Source of the DNA: Ampelocalamus luodianensis | Lineage: Eukaryota; Streptophyta; Magnoliopsida; Poales; Poaceae | Assembly: GCA_036346255.1 (NCBI GenBank) | Contig: CM070624.1 | Location: 19,314,626-19,378,625 of the forward strand | Reading direction: 5' to 3' | DNA length: 64,000 nucleotides | Part shown: positions 1 to 10,032 of the stretch, one piece after another | Numbering within the stretch: position 1 is the first letter of the stretch | How the letters are laid out: each line of letters begins with the position of its first letter | The notes under the pieces: model-generated | What the model was told of the DNA's origin: nothing | Seen by the model: the letters and a program-made list of their open reading frames with translations, nothing else | Databases searched by the model: none | Translations under genes and position numbers: made by a program

Positions 1-531
1 AGACCAAAGGATATAAAGGATTGCATCTGCAAAGTGTTTGGTCCAGCTTAGCTTACGTCAATCTTCTCGATTGATTCCACTTCTGTTCTCGTTCAGTTTA
101 GTAAACAAGAGTCTGTAAACGATTTCTTGGATTTTAAGGCTACCTTAGAGAGGACAGATAGTGCTATTTCAGTTTTGCACCCTCTGTCAACTATATTGGA
201 AGGAGGCCAAACACGAGCTGCAAAATATGATACCTACAGAGACATTTGCAGCTCATCTGTATCAAAGTTTTTCTTTGCAGATCAAGCTGAAGCAGTTTGT
301 TCAACTTCAAAGAGTCAGCTCAAATGTGAGAACGTAGATGCTGGTGTTGTCTTTGGAACAAACGATAGTATTCTTGATGAAACTGTGCTTGCCTCGGTAA
401 AGCAGGCAGAAGGAACTAAGTCTTGTTCCAAGAATCAAGAGGATAATGATATTTCATGCCAAGATATCTTAGATGCACTACAGCTACAAGATGGCAAAAC
501 CTTGTTTGCCAAACGAATGAGAAGCGCATGA
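1..531 (+). pseudogene. 3'-terminal exon of a PARN-like poly(A)-specific ribonuclease gene, with an in-frame stop
   Basis: One frame reads from base 1 to the stop at 529-531, interrupted only by a TAG at 49-51. Before the stop it reads KDIKDCICKVFGPA, after it LTSIFSIDSTSVLVQFSK. Together these look like the RRM-like C-terminal region of plant PARN (AHG2-type deadenylase), which shortens poly(A) tails. The rest is a polar tail ending KRMRSA. Only the 3' end of the gene is present. The TAG sits where homologues are expected to have Lys, so a single A-to-T change would explain it. Without the upstream exons it is unclear whether the gene is dead, polymorphic at this site, or spliced differently. 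Family call is by motif memory and moderately confident. Confidence 0.5.
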
Positions 532-1225
532 CTGATGTCGATCTCCTTCCACAGTTTATTAGACTTACGTTTTTTTGTGGGGGTGGGGGGTGCTTATCGA
601 TGTATTTGGGCGGAGTGCTATTTACCATTTACCTTGTCCATTGAAACTATGCACTACAGAATTACCTTGTGCCGATGCAGGAAAGATTATGATCTCATTT
701 ACTAGAATTATTTAGAATTTTAGATGATGCCACCTTTTTAACCCATTGGAGAGCATCTGTTCTGAAATCTGATCCTGACTATGCACTTCAAGGTTAAAAA
801 CTGAAAACCCAACAACCAAGTAGATTGTTCTTTTCTAAACCAACCGAACAAAATGTAATAAGTAGTTTCAGGGGACAAATATCTTTGGTGGTTGATCGAT
901 AATGCAAAGCCAAGACATGTCTTCTACATGCAAGAAAAAATGTTACTGCTATAAAAGTTGATTTCTTGTTACAAAAGTTGCCCGTAATTTTTGTGCATTA
1001 TCTCAAACATAGTCGCATTTATAAGAAGAATCTACCTATGAAGTGTTCTTTTTTTGGTCTTTCTATCTCTTACCCGCCGCGAAGGCGTGAACAGCACAGT
1101 AAAGTGATATTCGCATTTTCCTGCTGCTTTTGTAAGAAAATTTTACTACTGGTCTACTAGTAATACGCATTTGGTTATTCCACTTAGGAGCTTACCACCC
1201 AACCAAACCACAGTAAAAGCGTCCC
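532..1225. other. Intergenic: 3' flank of PARN-like gene and promoter of the RRM gene
   Basis: AT-rich sequence without a convincing coding region. It should contain the 3' UTR of the upstream gene and the promoter and leader of the gene starting at 1226. A G-rich stretch lies at about 578-591. No clear TATA box or transposon end was recognised. Confidence 0.4.
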
Positions 1226-2689
1226 ATGGACGCCGGCGGCCAGCTCAGTGCCGTCGCCGCGGCCGCCTTCCCGCAGGCGGAGGCGATCGCCGCCGTCCAG
1301 GACGCCCACTTCCCCACCCCTTCCACCGACGAGGACTGCGACGACCTCTACGGCGACGTCAACCTCGGGCTCGGCTTCCTCCCCCTCCCTCCACCCTCCC
1401 CTGCCTCCCCGACCTCCCCTCCCAAAACCCCTTCTCCCGGTCGCTCCATCCCATCACCATCCCCACCGCCGCACCGTACCCCGCCCCCCAAACCCCAGCC
1501 CGAGCCCCAACCAAAGCCCACCCCACAGTACCAGCCGCCGCTTCCCGCGCCAAAACCCACCCGGCGACATCAGCCGCCGCAGCGCGCGTCGTCGGGGGGC
1601 TACACGTCGCCGCCCACCACGGCGCTTTATATCGGCGAGCTCCCCTGGTGGACGACGGACGCGGAGGTGGAGGCCGCGCTCGCGTCGCACGGCGCGCTCC
1701 ACGGCCTCCACTTCTACGCCGACAAGCTCACCGGCAAGTCGTGCGGCTTCTGCCGCGCCGACTTCCTCCACCCGGCCGCGGCCGCCTCGGCCGCCGCCGT
1801 GCTCCACGGGCGCGCCTTCGGCGGGCGCCACTGCGTCGCCTCGCTTTCCTCTCCACCTGCGCTCCACCGCTCCGACGCCGACTTCCATGTCCAGGCACCG
1901 GCCCCGAACCCCACCCGTGGCCGCGGCGGTAACGCGAGCAACGTGTCGATAGCTCGGGGCAATGTGGGGCCCGTGTTGGGCGATCGGCCGGCTATGGTGT
2001 CACTTCCACGACCCATGGCTCCCCGGCCACGTGTGCCGCCGTTCGGTGGGATGATGGGAGGCGGTGTCGGGTATGGTGGGTTCCCGTCGATGGGGCAGTG
2101 CAATGCCGGGATGGTTACTGCTGGTATGATGCCGTCAGTGGTGGCGCCTCATGTTAACCCAGCGTTCTTGGCAGCCGGCGGGATGGCGATGGGTGGCCCA
2201 GGGGTGTGGCATGATCAGAGGATGGCCGGGGGCTTATGGGGTGGACAGAAGCCATGGAATTTCGGAGGTTGTGAGATGTCACTGCAGCAGCTAAGGCCAC
2301 CGCTGCAGCACCACCAGGCACAGCAGCAGCACCGGAATGGAGACTATGAAAAGGACCGTGGCATGGGGCGGGAAAGACCAGATAGTAGGAATGAGGAGAG
2401 GAACATTGGCAATGTGCGGGGCTACCCAGAGAGGAGGCAGTGTGGCCGTGATGGGGGTGATTGGTCCAGGAACCATGACCGTGAGGAAAGGGGTGGGTAT
2501 CGGGAGCATGTTTTGGAGAAGGAAAGGGATCGGGACAGGAACTACAATGGGAGGGTTCGGCGCAGAGGTGACAAAAGGAGGTACCAGGAGTACGCTGAGC
2601 GTGATGACTATGAAAGGAGAGGACGGGCGAAGTCAAGGAGCCAGTCAAGCGATGGTGATGATGATGATCTGCCAATGAGACGGTGTTGA
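1226..2689 (+). CDS. CFIm68/CPSF6-like RRM protein (pre-mRNA 3'-end processing), intronless
   Basis: A single 487-codon exon. Residues 1-50 are acidic/hydrophobic, about 51-120 are Pro-rich, and an RRM lies at about 132-209, with RNP2 ALYIGELPWWTT (133 on) and RNP1 KSCGFCRADF (171-180). The paired Trp after RNP2 is characteristic of CFIm68/CPSF6 RRMs, which bind the CFIm25 subunit and RNA during cleavage and polyadenylation in the nucleus. A Gly/Met/Pro-rich middle follows, and the tail from about residue 365 is rich in RD, RE and RR pairs, as in SR-like proteins. The start is the first ATG of the frame (context GTCCCATGG), at the head of a GC-rich exon. A strong 5'-to-3' GC decline is typical of grass genes. 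The role is inferred from family; an RRM protein with another RNA-processing job cannot be excluded. Confidence 0.8.
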   Translation: MDAGGQLSAVAAAAFPQAEAIAAVQDAHFPTPSTDEDCDDLYGDVNLGLGFLPLPPPSPASPTSPPKTPSPGRSIPSPSPPPHRTPPPKPQPEPQPKPTPQYQPPLPAPKPTRRHQPPQRASSGGYTSPPTTALYIGELPWWTTDAEVEAALASHGALHGLHFYADKLTGKSCGFCRADFLHPAAAASAAAVLHGRAFGGRHCVASLSSPPALHRSDADFHVQAPAPNPTRGRGGNASNVSIARGNVGPVLGDRPAMVSLPRPMAPRPRVPPFGGMMGGGVGYGGFPSMGQCNAGMVTAGMMPSVVAPHVNPAFLAAGGMAMGGPGVWHDQRMAGGLWGGQKPWNFGGCEMSLQQLRPPLQHHQAQQQHRNGDYEKDRGMGRERPDSRNEERNIGNVRGYPERRQCGRDGGDWSRNHDREERGGYREHVLEKERDRDRNYNGRVRRRGDKRRYQEYAERDDYERRGRAKSRSQSSDGDDDDLPMRRC

Positions 2690-4048
2690 TTTTGCGCTTC
2701 AGGGCTCAGGCAGCATCTTCAGGCTAAATGGTAATTAGAATTCTAGGACAAACATCCTTTTCTAATTGTTCTATTTTCGCCTATAAGGCTATAACTAGTG
2801 TAACTAGCGTCTCCTGATGAAGTTGACTCACCAAGATTGTTTTTGCTGTGCACATTTTGGGGCAGCCATCCATTGTGTTCTGGCTTGTAATTTTACACTT
2901 CTGGTTGAAGTTGCCCTTGCCTCTACCATGTACTTAGTTAGGAGCTCTTCCCATTAGTCATATTCTTGTGTAATTGTACATAGATTGACAGGATGGTACC
3001 CATATGCACTGTATTTTATTACGGTGTATAAGAAAGAAAAAAGATGAACAGAACATAAAAACTAATGCCCCAGTCCCAACATATTATGGTGTATGAAAGA
3101 AATGTATGTTTCATTTCAAAGTTCTATCAAGCTGGTGCATTATCTCATGCATCCAGTTGTGATTCTGTTGCTAGTGTTATAGAGTATGGAGTCAGATTGG
3201 TCTCTTCTTTTTCACTCGGAATGTGTTGCATAGATTGTTGTAAACAATCGTTTTTAATTTAATACGTTTCACCTTTTTAGGTTGCATTTTGTGTGACCCT
3301 TTTTTTTGTCAATGAGCATAGAACCTGCTTGTTCATTAAGCATTTTGAGTGAACTATGACAATCGCAATTTGGTGGTTACTATGTGGTGAATTATTACAG
3401 CTTTCTCAGTTCTGTTAGAGATGGTGTAACATTCTATTCATGATGTTTTGACATAGTATTGTTGTTTGCTTATTTTATAACTTTATCAATGTGCTATTTG
3501 GCTTTGGTTACATCTCTCACAGTTTTATTGTTTAAATTGTAATCAACATTCTATTTTCCCTTGAGTCAATTGCTTTTATTCCATTTGAAGACTTCCTCTT
3601 GTTCCTCTTACTCCAAAAAACTTCCTCATGTTCACAAGAACTTGTTACTTGAAACATATGAACTTGTTAGTCGTTAGCGCTATCCCTGAAACTGAACGAC
3701 ATCATATGGTGTTGCCATATTACTCAAACTAAACAACTAAGCAAGGCATCAGATTCTGTCGGTTACCATCAAATGTGTGACTAAAAGCATTTGGAAATAA
3801 GCTTTTACGCCTCTATGGCTCTATACCTAATTGAGGCACTTGCATGTAGTAGCAGAACTGTCTTGTTATAACTAGTGGTATGGCCGTATGGTATCAGACC
3901 AGGGTTATAAGTTTTTGTTTTTAAAAAATCCAACTCAACATTTTGGCAGAAACCAGACGGTTTCCATTTTTTTATTAACTGTATTTAAAAAAAAAAAAAC
4001 ATATGCCTTTTATATATTGTATAATCACCAATGCGTACTATGGCGTCG
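2690..4048. other. 3' flank and AT-rich intergenic DNA
   Basis: The first 300-350 bases are probably the 3' UTR of the RRM gene. The remainder is AT-rich, with short A- and T-runs, and shows no supported gene. No complete transposon with matching ends was found. Confidence 0.4.
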
Positions 4049-4226
4049 TCAGGACCGGGGAGGCCTCGGTATATGAAGACCACGATGAATACCTATATTA
4101 TAAGTTATACTGTATTATGAGTGATTTTTGGGTACAGTCTGTGGCACAGCCAGGACCGGAGCAGCCTTGTTATACGAAGAACACGGTGAATATCTATATT
4201 AGAACGTAGTATGAGTGAGTTTTAGG
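4049..4226. repeat. Diverged tandem duplication, about 101-bp period
   Basis: Two similar segments begin at about 4050 (AGGACCGGGGAGGCCTCGGT) and about 4151 (AGGACCGGAGCAGCCTTGTT). Each continues through GAAGA(C/A)CACG(A/G)TGAATA and ends in a TATGAGTGA motif. They are clearly related but diverged. No function is evident. Confidence 0.55.
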
Positions 4227-4540
4227 ATTGTTCCTCCTAGAATGTGCCCCCCTGTGCTATCCCAGGGAGCGATACGTGTAGCTAGTGTTCAGAGCAACGC
4301 ATTTTCACTATTGGATTGCGATCGCAACGAACAGATAGGAAGAACAAGGAGAGAATCAGGAAGAAGGTGGGGAAAGCAGCTTTGCCATTTTCTTTCGTCA
4401 TGAGTTTGTAGCTACACAGGAGAGACTCTTAAATAGACTTAACTTACCATGACGGGTGGGCCCTCGGCAACGCACCTCACTCAGGCACACAACTCATCAC
4501 AGCTCACACTTGGTCCACTGTCAGCCGCTAAGATCTCCCC

Positions 4541-4611
4541 CCTGCTTGTCTTCTTCTTCAGAGCAGGCATGCTTCCTGTGTCCATCACCATGGATGATGG
4601 TGTTGTGACAC
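4541..4611 (+). repeat. Copy 1 of a ~70-bp direct repeat
   Basis: The segment running from CCTGCTTGTCTTCTTCTTCA through GAGCAGGCATGCTTCCTGTG to GATGATGGTGTTGTGA recurs with few changes at 5662-5732, 1121 bases downstream. A 14-18-base C-run follows this copy at about 4617. Confidence 0.7.
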
Positions 4612-4795
4612 TCGCCACCCCCCCCCCCCCCCCGAAGTAGGCACATGACCCCAGATGCTTGCGTTTGGAAAACGAGCCCGAAGAACTGAGTAGTCTTCCT
4701 AGATAGTGCAATCCTTCGATAATCGTGACCACTGCACCAAAATATGTTGTGTCGCCGAGCTTCTTTTCTTTACCAATCGTCGGTCCATAATGGCC

Positions 4796-5130
4796 AGTGG
4801 CGGAGCCAGGATTTCACAAAACCTCAGGCTTAAAACTAAAGGATTATAAGTCTATAACTAACATCGAATACTGTCAACACTGAGGCATAACAAAAGTACA
4901 AAACAAATGCACAATCAAAATAAAATTTGAATTTCATGTTTAACGATACGACAAAATAGATAAAACGTAGTAAAAAAATAAGAATATAACATACCACTAG
5001 CTGAGCGGTGGAGCTGTGGAGAGGAGGCGGGGGCGCCGGCCTCCGGGTGAGGAGAGGAGGCGGTGGGGCCGTGGAGGCGGCGCTGGGCGGTGGAGCCATG
5101 GAGAGGAGGTGGTGGGGGCAGCTATAAAGA
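4796..5130. mobile_element. hAT-like transposon end fragment
   Basis: Position 4796 begins CCAGTGGCGGAGCCAGGATT, which closely matches the left end of the hAT-type element at 34888 (CAGTGGCGGACCCAGGATT). A GC-rich block with repeated GGAGAGGAGG motifs lies at about 5015-5115. No matching right end was found, so this is a fragment or a heavily deleted copy. It lies between the two ~70-bp direct repeats at 4541 and 5662. Confidence 0.4.
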
Positions 5131-5661
5131 AACATCTATGAAATAATACAAATGGAAGTAACTTTTGATGCTTTTGATTTGCCTGGCTATAAAGTTTGTT
5201 TTTCACGACAGAAACATTACAGATGTAACCAGATGTATGGCGCAGTATACTGTCTTGAAAGGCAGAGATCTCACCAAACCAATTGCAGACCAAAATATCC
5301 AATATAATACTATCCCACCAACACTCGTTAAAATTCTGCAACATGTGCCTAAACGTAAGCTGCAGATCGTCACAATAGTACATGAAAAATCATGAAATGA
5401 ACATCTTGCTAAAAAAACGGAAAGAAAGTTTCACTTGACAAGGTAGCAGATCTAACCTCCATGAGCTCAAAACCGATTGACAAGACCCATAGGATAAGTT
5501 GATTCCGCATCATCACTGCCTTACCCCACCAACACAAGACATGAGCAATAACAAATTCATCAAATAATGTCTCCTATATGTGCATCATATCATCGATTTT
5601 GGTGAAATAAAATTAAAATAAATGAGTTATTTTGAATTGCAATGCTCATATGGATCTTCTC

Positions 5662-5732
5662 CCTGCCTGTCTTCTTCTTCAGAGCAGGCATGCTTCCTGT
5701 GTCCATCGCCATCGATGATGGCGTTGTGAACC
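5662..5732 (+). repeat. Copy 2 of the ~70-bp direct repeat
   Basis: Nearly the same as 4541-4611, including TTCTTCTTCAGAGCAGGCAT and a GATGATGG(T/C)GTTGTGA end. The pair may be the visible remains of a larger duplication or of a duplicated leader sequence. Confidence 0.7.
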
Positions 5733-6829
5733 CCTCTCATCACCGACTTCTAGTTGAAGTCTCTTCATACATTCCAGTAGAATAGCACAAAAGCACTGTA
5801 CTTCTTGGTAATTTTAGCAAGCCCTGCTAGGACCAGCATTTCTGGAAGTGGCAGTAATCCTATCGGTGCTTGGACCCTGATCGGGCCTGTTTTGCTCGTT
5901 GCTATAAAACTTTGTTAATAATTTGTTTTGCCAAAGGTAGTTTCTTCTAATAATTCCAGCTTGTTATCTGCTCTCACTTTCAGGTTACTAGGTATAACTT
6001 GTTAGTTTAGATCTTTGTACTGAAAATTAGAATTTAAGGATGTGGCTATGACTTCTTTTGTTTTCCCTTTCGAGCTAGCTTTGAAGATACTGTTTCACTT
6101 CATTTTTTATGAGGCAAGCTTGTCTTCATTGCTGCAAGAATGTTTGAAAGGGAGGGAAAGATCGAGAGGAGGGGAAGTGTAGATTTCTGGTAAATACAGT
6201 GGAAAGGATGATTTTTACCAGAACAATCCATGTCACATCGCCAATTCACACATACTTATTTCAATTTGTTTCACTTCATTGAACACAATGCACCATGATT
6301 TTCATTTACTGGTTTTTCATGTCCTCCATTGGGTTGTAGTACCAATTACATAATTGACTATGCAATTATGAGTGTTTTCTTTCAAATGTGAATTGATCTT
6401 GCATAGTTGTTGTTCAAATTTGCTGACTTTGCTTTTGCTTATCAGTTTTTTGCAGTCCTGTTCAGCATCTTGTGCTTTCCCCAGAGTAGCTGTAGACACC
6501 AAGGTTACCCAGTATCAACAATCAACTGACTAAAAGGAATTTGTAGAGAGATGGACATAACTAGAAATCTTATCTTCTGCAGTAGTTAAACATAACTTAT
6601 GGTACTGTATGCGGAGAACCACTCTAAGATGGTGGACTGTTGGGTGACCTTACTTTTGGCATGAACAATGGTGTTATTTAACTCCGGAAATATAAGCAAA
6701 ATTATTGTTAGCTGTTGCACTTGCAACATCCTTTCATTGGTTGGCTGTGGATGAACTTTGTTTCATGTGGTACAGGGTGTATGGATGATAATCTAAATTT
6801 TCCATAGTTTTGCACATCTGCTTTTGCTT
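5733..6829. other. AT-rich intergenic DNA, nothing recognised
   Basis: No supported coding region, RNA gene or complete mobile element is seen on either strand. Confidence 0.4.
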
Positions 6830-6967
6830 ATGGTGTCTGGTGAGACTATGTCAGAAAAGACTGAGGCTCGTCTCTTTGTTGATGAATTGTGCGGCATCAT
6901 TGATATACCATTACCCTTGTTGAGGCCACAAATTGAACATGTATGCCAGGAAGATGAATTAACATGA
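6830..6967 (+). pseudogene. Coding-like fragment of unknown origin
   Basis: A 45-codon frame starting MVSGETMSEKTEARLF and containing DELCGIIDIPLPLLRPQIEH has the amino-acid make-up of a real globular protein. It stands alone between AT-rich sequences and does not extend as an ORF on either side. It may be an exon or a captured fragment of a gene. I do not recognise the family. Confidence 0.2.
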
Positions 6968-9475
6968 TTTGCGAAAACCAGAGCCCTGCTGCGCAAATTT
7001 TGTTTTGCTCATGGACATGGTCGCATGGAGTGGAAGTGTGGAACTGGTCACTGGTCAGCTAGGAGTTGTTGTCAAAGCAAGATACACAGTAGTAGCATCT
7101 CTTTTAGATTTCTTCGTACATTGCTAGAGTTATTTCTACACATTTTATTGATTTGTAGTACGTCTAAGCATGCTTAACTGTATGCTTCCTAATAGGAGCA
7201 AATGCTAGTAACGAACACTTCAGTACAAAACATGTACTAATGTACCGAATCAAGATGCAGAGCACGGATCGAGAAGTAGGTGAGTGTAAATGTAGCATAG
7301 GCCTAGGTGGGAGGAGGATCTATGGTCTACGGAGGATGTAGTGTAGCCAGCCGCTCATGACTGAACCTTGTGGTATGCCTGTCCACAGGCCTTACTGTGC
7401 AACCTCTGACGCTGACAGGGCGGATCTAGTGCTACAAGGAAACCGATAGGCCGTGGGGAGCACGAGCACAGCTTAGCTAACGACTTACTGGAACTCCACT
7501 GGATGCTGATATCTGGTGTTGCTGATACGAGGATACCACCGGCCATGACGCAAAAACACGATCACGCGGCCATCGGCACAGCGGCTGGTCGGCTGCGCCC
7601 GCCCCATGAACGCTAGCGCCGAGCGCTCGATCCCACGGCTCCCGGCCCGTGCGCCGTGCCTGCGCCCATAGCACGGCTAGGCCTTCTCAACCCCGCGCAA
7701 GCAGCACCGCGCGCCGGGGGCGCACGGCAGGGCGACAGCCAGGCCGTGAATAGCGCGCGCCGCGCGGCGTGGTGGTGTGCGTCTCACACACACAGCACAC
7801 AGTCTCACCACGCGGCTGGCTGCAGCTTTCCAATCCACGGTTTCCGAGTGGGCGGACCGCGGAGGCGTCGGTGGGTTTTGGGGCGTCGGTTCGGTGGGCC
7901 CCGATGCCGATTAGCATGTGGAAATGGGCCGAGGCGGGACGTAGGTCCAAGTGCCACCGAGCCCGTCGGCGTATTTGGGCTGTGGCTGACGGTCGCAGGC
8001 CAACGAAACTCCTGTTTCGCGCTGGCCGGTTAATACTAGTAGTAGAGAAACAGCGCACGGTACGCGAGCCGGCCGAGTGCCAATCATCAGTCGTGTAAAC
8101 GGCAGAGACGCCCGTAGCTGCCGCCCGCCGCTAGCGAATGAATGGTGGGATTTCGGTGCGGCCGCCGGCCGGTGTAATGACCGAGGCAGGCAGGCAGGCC
8201 CATCCATCCACGCTGTGAACGGGCAGTTGGACGCTGCTTTTCGGAGATCCAAGGCGCAGTCCGGCCGGCCGTATCTTTCACCGAACGATCGACCGAACCT
8301 CTTCGGCAGCAGGTAGGTGCTTCCAATTAATGACGGCGGGCAACGCAAGCCCCGGCTTTATTTTGTCGGTCCATCGCCACATGCACGGGCATGGCTGGCT
8401 TCTCTTCTTCTCTGGCATGCAGCCAACCCGGTCGAGTACTTGGATGTTAGAGCTACCTAAACACGTTAGATTCTCCTTTATCTCGTGTGTTGCTCGGAGC
8501 TCGTAATGTACCTGTTCCTCTTTTTTTTCTGGAAGCCCACGGTTTCGATAGCCGACTCATGAAGAGAACAATATTACAACATTTTAGAACGAAATGTACA
8601 TAACACAACCTACACGCGCCTGCCTTTTCTCATGCAATTCCTTCGATCTCTCGCACAAAAATCAAATCGTTTCTTCGTCGGTTCGATCGTTAGAGTTGAC
8701 ACGTGTATATGTCTCCTTTTGGGGAGTTCGGCGATAGGCAAGCATATAAAAACAGAGGCACCCATTTGGCAGCACGCATACAACACGGGAGTTGCTTCGT
8801 AACTTTAACAACACAACACCTCATGTGAACTCCACATTATATTGCCCGCTTCTTAAAAACGAAGGGATCCAAGGTATAGTAGCTCACGTGACTCTCTCTC
8901 TCTCTGCCAGTCGAAGTAGCACAGGGAGAGAGTACAAAACTAACTAATAGTAGTGGCTATCTAACTTGCTTTCTTAAACAAAGTGGCATCAGAACATGCA
9001 ACTGGTGTTAGTGAGATCCAAGAAAATTCTCACATCTTGGACTTTGCGGACAGTCAAATGATTGGGCTGCCTCTTTGCATGCATGCACACACGCATACAC
9101 ACTGCCAGGTTAGACTTGGGAGCAAGCACAATACAAAGCCCAGGGGTCACATGCATGGGTGATTCTTGCATCTCTTGCTTATGATATTTAGCCCTTGGTT
9201 TGAGTTGAGCTTGTGCTAAGGTAATTGGTCAAATGGCTCATTTCACATGGCAAAGTACGAGTGGGTGTGATCTCCATCTTCTGTCCCTTTTGGAAGTGAA
9301 GGGTGGACTTCTAAATATAAAACTAGAAAACACTATTAGCGTTCCGACGGTATAGATCGTTGCCTTTCTATCTCCCCTAACACTATACCATCTAGCAAGG
9401 ACCCCTATTAGTAAATCCTCCTTTCTTTGCAGCTGACATTTGGTGTGAATACTATTGCTTTCAAGTTTAATTATA
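6968..9475. other. Intergenic DNA with a GC-rich island at about 7550-8350
   Basis: AT-rich DNA surrounds a GC-rich, CpG-rich island at about 7550-8350. The island has overlapping frames on both strands but no frame with recognisable protein content. A TATA-like motif (CATATAAAAACAG) lies at about 8743 and a CT-repeat at about 8894-8905. The island could be a promoter or first exon of an unannotated or non-coding transcript; nothing here is firm. Confidence 0.35.
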
Positions 9476-10023
9476 GGGTTATTTAGATACATGTCACTGC
9501 CAGCAAAGTTCACTCTTCAAAATATGTCACTCTTAAGTTGACGAAATTGCATATATATCATTCTAGACCAAAGTATCCATGTCTTTTTTCTTTCTCCACC
9601 CCCTCCCAATCCTCACCTCGCCCGACCGCCTCCCAAGGTCGTCGATGATGATGGATCTAGGCTGGACCACTGGATCCCATGGACCACTGGCGGCACGAGG
9701 AGGACGTCACCGACGACGTTGGATCCAGGCTCGACCATGATGTGCCTCAACTGTCTCCTCGCTGGATGTAGCGAAGAAGCTGGCTCGAGGACGACCGTGG
9801 CGAGCCGATGCCGAAGTTGTCCATGGTAGGTGGTGGAGAGAGAGTGAGAAGAAAGGGAGGTGGGAGGAGGAAGGAGGAGGAGATGATCATTGTGGTCTTA
9901 AATTGTTCATAATGGCATATTTCAAAGAATTTGCACTGTACAATGCCATATTTCGAAAAACGAACTTTGCAGTGGTATATATCAAAAGTAGGTACTTTGA
10001 AGTGACATGTATATAAATAACTC
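9476..10023. mobile_element. Small Mutator-type (MULE) non-autonomous element
   Basis: The ends are inverted repeats: GGGTTATTTAGATACATGTC on the left, and on the right a sequence whose complement reads GAGTTATTTATATACATGTC. The element is flanked by a perfect 9-bp direct repeat, TTAATTATA, at 9467-9475 and 10024-10032, the target-duplication length of Mutator elements. The interior (about 9590-9890) is GC-rich and purine-skewed, unlike its surroundings, so it may be captured host DNA (Pack-MULE). No transposase is encoded. Confidence 0.75.
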
Positions 10024-10032
10024 TTAATTATA

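Noticed and set aside
1171..1952. Long overlapping frames in all phases over the first exon of the RRM gene
   Set aside because: They are Arg/Pro/Ala-rich shadows of a GC-rich exon; only the 1226 frame carries an RRM.
8640..9180. Possible microRNA precursor downstream of the TATA-like motif
   Set aside because: No mature miRNA sequence that I know was recognised and no convincing long hairpin was found by eye.
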